DNA of 40,676 bases from an uncultured Clostridia bacterium (GTDB lineage Bacteria > Bacillota > Clostridia > TANB77 > CAG-508): contig CALXQV010000038.1 in assembly GCA_944390535.1 (NCBI GenBank), forward strand, positions 1 through 40,676. Direction: 5' to 3'. The translations under genes were made by a program, and so were the position numbers. Positions 35,263-40,676 of this stretch are shown here, piece after piece; position 1 is the first letter of the stretch; each line of letters begins with the position of its first letter. The notes under the pieces are model-generated. The model was given only the letters and a program-made list of their open reading frames with translations. It was not told where the DNA came from and did not search any database.

Positions 35263-36051
35263 ATGACAACAAAATCTATGAGAATACTAATAATAGAAGA
35301 TGATAGGAATGATTGTAACAATTTTATAAATGCAGTAAAGAAGAGAAATGATGTAGAAATTATTGGAATGACAGACTCGGATATAGAGGGGTTAAAATAT
35401 GCAAGTCTAAAACAACCTGAGGGTATCATATTAGATTTAGAATTAAATAATAGTATGTCAGGAAATGCAGATTCTTTAGAATTTTTATCAGAGCTTAAAA
35501 AATTAAATTTAGGATATGAACCAATAGTTGTAGTAACAACACATATCTATTCACAAAGAATATATGATATAGTTCATAGAAATGGTGCAGATATTGTTTT
35601 ATATAAAAATCATCCTAGATATTCAGCAGAGTATGTTCTAAATAAATTGGTAAGTTTGAGGGAAGTAAGACCAGAAAGAACAATAGAAGTATTAAAAGAG
35701 GAATTAAAAGATGATAGAAAGAAGATAACAGATAGTATTGCTAGAGAATTAGATTTAATAGGAATACCATCAAAAATGGCAGGAAGAAAATATATACATG
35801 AAACAATTTCATATTTGATTGAAAATAAAGGAGATAATACAAATGTAATTAAACATGTAGCAAATGTATATAAGAAATCACCAAATACAATCACAAATGG
35901 TATTCAAAATGCAATTATGCATGCTTGGAATAATACACCAGTAGATGATTTATTAGAACATTATAGAGCGATAATCAATCCAAAAGTTGGTGCACCAACT
36001 GTAATGGAATTTATATATTATTATGTAGAAAAAATTGAAAGAGAAATATAA
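35263..36051 (+). CDS. Response regulator with Spo0A-like C-terminal DNA-binding domain
   Basis: 262 aa. Receiver domain 1-130: acidic pocket ILIIEDDRND (Glu12, Asp13, Asp14), phosphoacceptor Asp58 in GIILDLEL, and YKNHPRYSAEY containing the conserved Lys. The C-terminal domain (about 150-262) resembles Spo0A_C: ITDSIARELDLIGIPSKMAGRKYIHETISYLIEN, then HVANVYKKSPNTITNGIQNAIMHAWN. This matches the Spo0A order but is too divergent to be the master sporulation regulator itself, so it is probably a paralogue. It starts at ATG 35263 after AAAGGGTGTG. It is followed by TGNCGAA sites and a GHKL kinase, its likely partner. Confidence 0.88.
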   Translation: MTTKSMRILIIEDDRNDCNNFINAVKKRNDVEIIGMTDSDIEGLKYASLKQPEGIILDLELNNSMSGNADSLEFLSELKKLNLGYEPIVVVTTHIYSQRIYDIVHRNGADIVLYKNHPRYSAEYVLNKLVSLREVRPERTIEVLKEELKDDRKKITDSIARELDLIGIPSKMAGRKYIHETISYLIENKGDNTNVIKHVANVYKKSPNTITNGIQNAIMHAWNNTPVDDLLEHYRAIINPKVGAPTVMEFIYYYVEKIEREI

Positions 36052-36118
36052 AAATGCAAAGGAACATATTATAGATATTAAATAAACAATTAATATTCAT
36101 AATATGTTTTTTTCTATT

Positions 36119-36149
36119 TTCGACAAATTTCTACCATTTTTTTTCGCCA
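36119..36149 (-). promoter_or_regulatory. Two TGNCGAA (0A-box-type) sites
   Basis: On the minus strand TGGCGAA (36143-36149) and TGTCGAA (36119-36125) both match TGNCGAA, the core recognised by Spo0A, and are 24 bp apart. They lie between the Spo0A-like regulator gene and the peptide/kinase genes. Binding by this regulator is inferred from its domain. Confidence 0.5.
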
Positions 36150-36189
36150 AAAGTTACCGTCTTTTTTTTATAAGAAGATGGTAATTTTT
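36149..36189 (+). terminator. 15-bp hairpin after the response regulator gene
   Basis: AAAAGTTACCGTCTT (36149-36163) pairs with AAGATGGTAATTTTT (36175-36189) over all 15 positions, two of them G-U, around an 11-nt loop. The right arm ends in TTTTTG. It would terminate or attenuate transcription between the regulator and the peptide ORF. Confidence 0.65.
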
Positions 36190-36244
36190 GTTTATAGAGA
36201 GTGAAAATCTTTCTATAAATCAAAGGAAAAAGGTGGTGGAAGCG

Positions 36245-36295
36245 ATGTTAGATTGGTTTGATGCAATGTGGAAATGGCTAAGTTTTTGGCTATAA
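36245..36295 (+). CDS. 16-residue tryptophan-rich peptide ORF (MLDWFDAMWKWLSFWL)
   Basis: A very short ORF with an excellent ribosome site, AAAGGTGGTGG (36228-36238), 6 nt before ATG 36245. The peptide MLDWFDAMWKWLSFWL has four Trp and two Phe among 16 residues, is amphipathic and lacks a signal peptide. It sits between a Spo0A-like response regulator and a GHKL sensor kinase, is enclosed by a hairpin on each side, and has no overlap with other genes. It may be a secreted or membrane-acting signal peptide for the kinase, a PSM-like amphipathic peptide, or a regulatory leader peptide whose translation controls the following hairpin. Nothing in the sequence decides between these. Confidence 0.55.
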   Translation: MLDWFDAMWKWLSFWL

Positions 36296-36321
36296 TCATA
36301 AATCGATAGATTATAATTTAG

Positions 36322-36365
36322 GAGAAAATCGATATAAATTTTATTGATTCTCTCTTTATTTTTAT
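36322..36365 (+). terminator. Terminator-like hairpin between the peptide ORF and kinase gene
   Basis: GAGAAAATC (36322-36330) pairs with GATTCTCTC (36346-36354), 8 of 9 pairs with the remaining one A-C, followed by TTTATTTTTATAT. A competing pairing is possible: the palindrome ATCGAT occurs at 36302-36307 and again at 36328-36333, the second overlapping the left arm. A stem TATAATC/GATTATA (36291-36297 with 36308-36314) follows the peptide stop. Confidence 0.45.
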
Positions 36366-36409
36366 ATATAATTGAAAAAAACAAAAGGGAAAACAAAAGG
36401 GAAAATAAA

Positions 36410-37882
36410 ATGAAATTTATAATGAGTTTAGGATTAGCGGATATGACAAATATTGTTGATATTATAAAAATATTTTATCTATGTATATTTACATATTATA
36501 TAGATTTTAAGATTGTAAATGAAAGACTAAAACATAGTTTCAAGAAAGGTATAATAATTATAGTTGGTATTATCATTTCATCTATAATTTGCAGAATTGT
36601 AAAAAATATATTAGGCTTTTCATATAATCTAATTTGTATGATATTTTTAATAAGTGTAATATTTACACTATCATCAAAGCAAAGATTTGCATATGCATTA
36701 CTAATAACAGTAATATCATTAAGTATAAATTATAGTATATTTTCTTTAAGTGTACTTGCATCAATTATCCCAACAGCTTTGTTTAATATTCAAAACATAT
36801 ACATAGGTCTCATTTTAATACTAATTATATATTCAGTGTTAATGTGTTCTTTTATTAAAGTTAAAAGATTTAAAAAAGGTTTTGTATTTTTACAAAGAAG
36901 TATGAAAAATGAATATATAGATATTTTGATTTTAGACATAAGTATTATAATTTTATTTTGTACAATAATATTATCTAACTACGATAAATTACTTAGTAGA
37001 AGAACTGGAGTTAGTCTTATTATATTTTCAATATTTATGTTTGTTAGTATTCAAAAATCCTTACAGTTATACTATAAACAAAAACTACAAGAAAGAGAAA
37101 CAGAAGAAATAAAAGAAGAATTGAAAAATAAAGACAAAGAAATCATAGAATTAGAAAAAGAAAACTTAAAACTAAATAAAAAGAATCATTCTATAGCACA
37201 TAAACAGAAATTATTAGAATATGAAATAGAACAAATTATGCTAGGTAATCAAACCATAGAAAAGAGTGATATAAAAGCTAAAATAGAAGAATTATCAAAA
37301 GAAATGCGAGAAGAAATAGTTTGTACTAAATTAACAAAAACAAATGTAGACAAAATTGATAATATGTTAGCATATATGCAATCAGAATGTGTAAAACATA
37401 AGATAGACTTTCAGTTACAAGTAAATGGAAATATTCATCATATGGTAAATAAACATATAGAGGAAGAAGACTTGGAAATTTTACTTGCAGACCTAATAAA
37501 GAATGCAATTATAGCAATCAACCACTCTGAAAATGTGAATAAAAGTATTTTAGTTAGATTAGGATTAATTGATGGATTTTATAGTCTATATGTCTATGAT
37601 TCTGGTATAGAGTTTGAGATAGAAACCTTAATGAATCTTGGAATAAAGCCAAGTACAACACATGCCAATGAAGGTGGTACAGGAATGGGACTTATGAATA
37701 CATTTGATACATTAAACAAATATAAGGCAAGTTTAGTAATTGATGAATATGGAAAACCTGCAAAAGACAATTTTACAAAAGCCATAAAAATTATTTTCGA
37801 CAGTAAACATGAATATAAAATAACATCCTATCGTGAAAAAGAGATAAAGGAAAAAGATATAAATAAAAGGGTTTCTTTTTAA
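36410..37882 (+). CDS. GHKL-domain sensor histidine kinase (AgrC-like)
   Basis: 490 aa from ATG 36410 (MKFIMSLGLADMTNIVDII). The longer TTG start at 36344 lies inside the hairpin and is unlikely. About seven membrane segments occupy residues 15-225 (for example IIIIVGIIISSIICRIV, VIFTLSSKQRFAYALLITVISLSI, YIGLILILIIYSVLM). A coiled-coil dimerisation region follows (YYKQKLQERETEEIKEELKNK...) with a candidate phosphoacceptor His in NHSIAHKQKLLEYE. The ATPase domain has N box LLADLIKNAIIAI, G1 box YDSGIEF and G2 box GGTGMGLMN. This is the AgrC-type architecture of peptide-sensing kinases. It is presumably the partner of the regulator at 35263. Confidence 0.87.
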   Translation: MKFIMSLGLADMTNIVDIIKIFYLCIFTYYIDFKIVNERLKHSFKKGIIIIVGIIISSIICRIVKNILGFSYNLICMIFLISVIFTLSSKQRFAYALLITVISLSINYSIFSLSVLASIIPTALFNIQNIYIGLILILIIYSVLMCSFIKVKRFKKGFVFLQRSMKNEYIDILILDISIIILFCTIILSNYDKLLSRRTGVSLIIFSIFMFVSIQKSLQLYYKQKLQERETEEIKEELKNKDKEIIELEKENLKLNKKNHSIAHKQKLLEYEIEQIMLGNQTIEKSDIKAKIEELSKEMREEIVCTKLTKTNVDKIDNMLAYMQSECVKHKIDFQLQVNGNIHHMVNKHIEEEDLEILLADLIKNAIIAINHSENVNKSILVRLGLIDGFYSLYVYDSGIEFEIETLMNLGIKPSTTHANEGGTGMGLMNTFDTLNKYKASLVIDEYGKPAKDNFTKAIKIIFDSKHEYKITSYREKEIKEKDINKRVSF

Positions 37883-37893
37883 GAAGCCCTTTT
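37865..37893. terminator. Bidirectional terminator between kinase and dGTPase-like gene
   Basis: AAAAGGGTTTCTT (37865-37877) pairs with AAGAAGCCCTTTT (37881-37893) over 13 bp including one G-U, with a TTT loop. It has A-rich sequence before and T/A-rich after on both strands. It contains the kinase stop and reaches the stop of the convergent gene. Confidence 0.8.
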
Positions 37894-39115
37894 AAAATCC
37901 AATCATATCGTTATAAACCTCAATAGCAAACTTATCAGTCATACCAGAAATATAATAAATAATACATTGATAAAAATCATCCTCATGACTAAAATCAAAA
38001 ATAACATCATTTATTAGTTTTAATTCTTGTCGATTACCCAAATCATAATAATTTGTTAAAAAGCCTAAAAAACTATCATAAAGTTTTAGGGAAATGTTAG
38101 ATAATTTTTCTCTTAAAGTAATCATTGTATTTTCCTTATTATAACAAGCTTTCAAAGTATTATAAATTTCATTTAAAACTAAATCAAAGTATCTAATAGA
38201 AGGTTGTAGCCTATCTGAAAAATAGATATTTCTATAATTAAATTCTTTGATTTTATTTAATAAATCAAAAGCTTCCTCTGAAAAACATAAGCCCTTTTCA
38301 GGAGAGGAATTTTTAGCTAAGTCACAAACCAAATAATTAATAATAATCGTGTTATTAATTTTCTTTTCAGGTAAATCATAATGTAGTAATTTGTATAATT
38401 CCTCCAAATGCTCATCAATGATGCCTAAACTAATAGCATCTTCAATATCTCTGCCAATATATGAAATTTTATCAGAAATCTTTACAACACAACCTTCCCA
38501 AGTATAGGGAGCATATTGGTTAGGTTTAACATAAGTGGCTAAATCAATATATTCGCCTCTAGGCTTTAAGCAATTTTCATCAATCTCTCCACAATGAGAA
38601 ATAATACCATCTCTAACAGCATATGTTAAATTTAAATTATCCTTATCATGTTCTTTATTTTCTAATAACTCTATTTTATTAACAAAGTCTAATCCGTTTT
38701 TTTCATGCCAAAAAGAGCGATTCAAATCTCTTTGAGAAATTTCTGATAAAATCTTTTCTCCAGCATGCCCAAAAGGACTATGTCCAATATCATGCGCAAC
38801 AGAAATAGCTTTTGTTAATTCTGTATTTAGTCCCAAATAACTAGCAATAGAATAACTAATCGATTCTACATGAGAAACATGTTCACTTCTTGTACAAATG
38901 TGGTCACTTTCAGGTGAAAAAAAGACTTGTGTTTTATGTTTTAATCTTTTATAAGCATTGGAATGAATAATTCTCGTATAATCTCTATCAAAAACAGAAC
39001 GAATATCATCAGAATTAGTTGATAAAGGTTTTTCTCTCTTAGATATATTTTCCCAATTTGGATGATGAGGATTGGCTGCATATTCTTTAAATAAATTTTC
39101 CATAATCGTTTCCAT
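37892..39115 (-). CDS. dgt: Deoxyguanosinetriphosphate triphosphohydrolase-like protein (dGTPase)
   Basis: HD-domain enzyme expected to split dGTP (or dNTPs) into deoxynucleoside and triphosphate. 407 aa. The metal site is complete: RSEHVSHVESIS (His), AHDIGHSPFGHAGEKIL (His-Asp) and ISDKISYIGRDIEDA (Asp). The N-terminal DYTRIIHSNAYKRLKHKTQVF is typical of the family. ATG 39115 has AGAAAGGATGG just upstream. It ends within the convergent terminator. Dgt-like proteins regulate dNTP pools and can restrict phage, but no defence role is shown here. Confidence 0.92.
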   Translation of the reverse strand: METIMENLFKEYAANPHHPNWENISKREKPLSTNSDDIRSVFDRDYTRIIHSNAYKRLKHKTQVFFSPESDHICTRSEHVSHVESISYSIASYLGLNTELTKAISVAHDIGHSPFGHAGEKILSEISQRDLNRSFWHEKNGLDFVNKIELLENKEHDKDNLNLTYAVRDGIISHCGEIDENCLKPRGEYIDLATYVKPNQYAPYTWEGCVVKISDKISYIGRDIEDAISLGIIDEHLEELYKLLHYDLPEKKINNTIIINYLVCDLAKNSSPEKGLCFSEEAFDLLNKIKEFNYRNIYFSDRLQPSIRYFDLVLNEIYNTLKACYNKENTMITLREKLSNISLKLYDSFLGFLTNYYDLGNRQELKLINDVIFDFSHEDDFYQCIIYYISGMTDKFAIEVYNDMIGF

Positions 39116-39188
39116 CCTTTCTGTAAAAATTCAAACCTAGTTTATTATAAAAAAATAAAAAAGTCTATAAATACATCAAAATAAAATA

Positions 39189-39217
39189 TTGAAAATAAAA
39201 ATTTCACGTAGTATAAT
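39189..39217 (+). promoter_or_regulatory. Sigma-A-type promoter
   Basis: TTGAAA (39189-39194), 17-nt spacer, perfect TATAAT (39212-39217), 27 nt before the small gene at 39244. It drives that gene and the kinase-like gene after it. Confidence 0.75.
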
Positions 39218-39243
39218 GAAAAAAACTAAAGGAGGAGATAAGC

Positions 39244-39369
39244 ATGTTACATGTCATAAAAGATGATTTTGATGAAAGCCCAGAAGATATTTTAAATTCG
39301 ATTAATAAAATGTTAAACAAAAAAGAAGAAGAAAAAAATAAAGAAAATAAAAAACAAGATAAAGAATAG
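39244..39369 (+). CDS. Small acidic/basic protein, 41 aa
   Basis: Reads MLHVIKDDFDESPEDILNSINKMLNKK and ends in a strongly charged Glu/Lys/Asn tail. AAAGGAGGAGATAAGC immediately before ATG 39244 is close to a perfect ribosome site, and a consensus promoter lies upstream, so this is very probably translated although it is short. No domain is recognised. It is followed after 11 nt by the kinase-like gene with its own TAGGAGTAATC, and both are on one transcript. The charged tail suggests a flexible region. Confidence 0.65.
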   Translation: MLHVIKDDFDESPEDILNSINKMLNKKEEEKNKENKKQDKE

Positions 39370-39380
39370 GAGTAATCAAA

Positions 39381-39956
39381 ATGGCAAATTCAAAGTTAAT
39401 TGTAGTAGAAGGAGCGCAAGGAGCAGGAAAAACAACTGTAACAGATTTTTTAAGATATTCATTAAGTTATACAAATTTATATAGACTATGTGGAACCGCA
39501 GATAGTACAGTAGAAGGTAAGAAAAAAGCAGAAGATATGTATTTTAATTTATTAGAATATATCAAAAAGATGGAAAATAAAAGTATCAATTTAGTGTTTG
39601 ATAGAACGTTCTTTACAGAAGAAAATTATTGTAGATTAGGAAAAAAAGAGTATACATTTACAGATGTATATGAGAAATTATTAGAAGAATTTAGTAAGCT
39701 AGATTTTGAAATATACTATATAACATTATATCTAAAAGATACAGAAAATTATCATGCAAGATTAAATAGAAAAGATAAAGCTGTTTTCAAAAATTCCAAA
39801 TTTGAAGCGCAAAATAGTATTAACCAACAAATAGTGTATTTAGAAATGGCAGAAGAAATACAAAAAAAATATCCAAATATTCAAGTAAAAAACATTGCAA
39901 ATGATAGAGATTTTGAAGAAACAAAAAAAGAATTAAGAGAATTTATAGGGTATTAA
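39381..39956 (+). CDS. Deoxynucleoside/thymidylate kinase-like P-loop protein
   Basis: 191 aa. P-loop VVEGAQGAGKTTVTDFLRY at residues 7-25; a DRx motif LVFDRTFFTEENY near 70-82; a lid-like basic stretch HARLNRKDKAVFKNS near 130-145. This matches thymidylate- and deoxynucleoside-kinase-like enzymes, often annotated only as AAA family ATPase or dTMP kinase-like. It is shorter and different from canonical Tmk, so the substrate is not certain. Second gene of a two-gene unit. Confidence 0.83.
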   Translation: MANSKLIVVEGAQGAGKTTVTDFLRYSLSYTNLYRLCGTADSTVEGKKKAEDMYFNLLEYIKKMENKSINLVFDRTFFTEENYCRLGKKEYTFTDVYEKLLEEFSKLDFEIYYITLYLKDTENYHARLNRKDKAVFKNSKFEAQNSINQQIVYLEMAEEIQKKYPNIQVKNIANDRDFEETKKELREFIGY

Positions 39957-40065
39957 AAGGAAGAGAAAAACGAAGAAAAAATGAGAAAATAAATGAAATA
40001 GTAAAAAATGGAATTGACAGAAACAAGGAAAATCCATCTTTGTTAAAATATGGCAAAAATGAAAT

Positions 40066-40095
40066 TTGTCATATTTCATAAAGATACTGTATAAT
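40066..40095 (+). promoter_or_regulatory. Near-consensus promoter with no ORF behind it
   Basis: TTGTCA (40066-40071), 18-nt spacer, perfect TATAAT (40090-40095), start predicted near 40103. The first 570 nt downstream contain no ORF with a ribosome site, which points to a non-coding transcript. Confidence 0.75.
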
Positions 40096-40102
40096 ATATA
40101 TC

Positions 40103-40676
40103 GATGGTGCATTATTCTAGTCATACTTGAGTTTATGAGGGTGGGGCTAAAAATCCACTAAAGGGCATATCGTTGAAGTTCTTTGAATGTGCGCGAAACG
40201 CCAAGTTTGTGTGTGTTCAGGGAGTAAGAAATTTGGGTATTATATAATGGCATATATAAGATTCCCTGGTTTCGCGGAGGCTTAGATTTATGATAAATGA
40301 ATCTTTTTATACATAATTTAAGAGTAACCTGTGATGAGTGCCAAGACACAAAAAGCACAGAGTAGCCTGTCTTGAGTGAATGTATTGGGATTAAATCATT
40401 AGTAAAATATAGTTTTGGCCAAATTAGTTTTACTGTACTTATGAAATTTCATTTGCAAAAGAGACTAGTAAAACACAACTGTATGTAAAGGAAAACTTCT
40501 AGAATGTTTGTTTCGAAAGAGACATAGGAGTCTGGGGATTAAGGTACAGATTTAAGTGGCGATCTGGTGTCTATTAAAACTAATAGATATTTTCCTTAAA
40601 CGGAAACGGCTCTAACAGTAATGTTAAGTGGAAAATAGAGAAATTCGACTAGACCTAAACTGTAAAATTTACTTAG
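40103..40676 (+). ncRNA. Candidate large structured non-coding RNA, continuing past the window
   Basis: About 570 nt without a plausible gene, with visibly higher G+C than the flanking DNA. Many matching arms are present. CGCGAAAC (40192-40199) pairs with GTTTCGCG (40269-40276), and directly inside it CAGGGA (40218-40223) pairs with TCCCTG (40263-40268), so the two helices stack. GTGG (40141-40144) pairs with CCAC (40155-40158). CAAGACA (near 40343) pairs with TGTCTTG (near 40370). GTTTTACT (40427-40434) pairs with AGTAAAAC (40467-40474). TCTATTA (40570-40576) pairs with TAATAGA (40581-40587). The size and ornate pairing recall large bacterial RNA classes such as ROOL, GOLLD or OLE, but I cannot match a specific class, and it shows no tmRNA, RNase P or rRNA landmarks. 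Confidence 0.7.

Noticed and set aside
35263..36051. The master sporulation regulator Spo0A
   Set aside because: The C-terminal domain resembles Spo0A but key helix residues diverge and the gene is not in a spoIVB-spo0A context; a paralogue is more likely.
36344..36409. Extended N terminus for the GHKL kinase from TTG 36344
   Set aside because: The extension lies in the right arm and tail of a terminator-like hairpin; MKFIMSLGL at 36410 is a better start.
40158..40358. Minus-strand ORF of 66 aa in the 3' region
   Set aside because: Overlaps the structured-RNA candidate, lacks a ribosome site and resembles no protein.
40103..40676. tmRNA, RNase P RNA, 6S RNA or group II intron
   Set aside because: No tmRNA tag frame or tRNA-like ends, no RNase P GAGGAAAGTCC core, too long for 6S, and the GTGCGCG near 40190 is not followed by recognisable group II intron domains.

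Overview
The window comes from a very AT-rich (roughly 28% GC by eye) genome with strong AGGAGG-type ribosome binding sites, TTGACA/TATAAT promoters, and standard stop codons including TGA. An IS150-type IS3 element, an IS21 element, a type II-A CRISPR-Cas locus, a Spo0A-like regulator and an AgrC-like GHKL kinase all point to a low-GC Bacillota, most likely a clostridium-like or gut-associated lineage. The species cannot be named from this sequence.

Layout. 1-1382: end of an IS3/IS150 element running off the left edge (orfA broken, orfB intact as far as it is visible). 1428-6477: type III restriction-modification operon (mod-res, minus strand), preceded by a small frameshifted coiled-coil ORF. 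6957-7947: frameshifted gene with a uracil-DNA-glycosylase-like motif. 7976-11059: housekeeping group yraN-dprA-comM on the minus strand, with dprA carrying a frameshift and no normal start. 11531-12598: unrecognised gene of different composition. 13007-15346: helicase with an N-terminal archaeo-eukaryotic-primase (TOTE-type) domain. 15351-17530: IS21 element. 17860-24766: complete type II-A CRISPR-Cas locus: minus-strand tracrRNA, cas9, cas1, cas2, csn2, a leader ending ATTTGAG, and 12 repeats with 11 spacers. The left 25 kb is therefore a defence-rich, transposon-rich variable region with several broken genes.

25002-27029: minus-strand trio of acetyltransferase, methyltransferase and a pyrophosphatase-like/VOC fusion. 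27178-31984: one tight plus-strand operon rich in nucleotide- and phosphate-handling enzymes (DUF84 NTPase, DUF1653, deoxyribosyltransferase-like, two Nudix, two HD, low-molecular-weight phosphatase, YgjP-like metallopeptidase), ending in a large inverted repeat shared with the convergent radical SAM gene. 33174-34436: dicarboxylate/amino-acid symporter.

34469-37882 is a compact signalling locus: small membrane protein, XRE regulator, divergent Spo0A-like response regulator, a 16-residue tryptophan-rich ORF, then a GHKL sensor kinase. Two perfect TGNCGAA (0A-box) sites, a 15-bp hairpin and a second terminator-like hairpin lie between regulator and kinase. This is the best candidate for an undescribed system among the protein-coding regions. 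The rest is a dGTPase-like gene, a 41-residue small protein with a deoxynucleoside-kinase-like gene, and, from about 40103 to the window edge, a long gene-free region of higher GC behind a near-consensus promoter. That region contains extended helices and is probably a large structured non-coding RNA.
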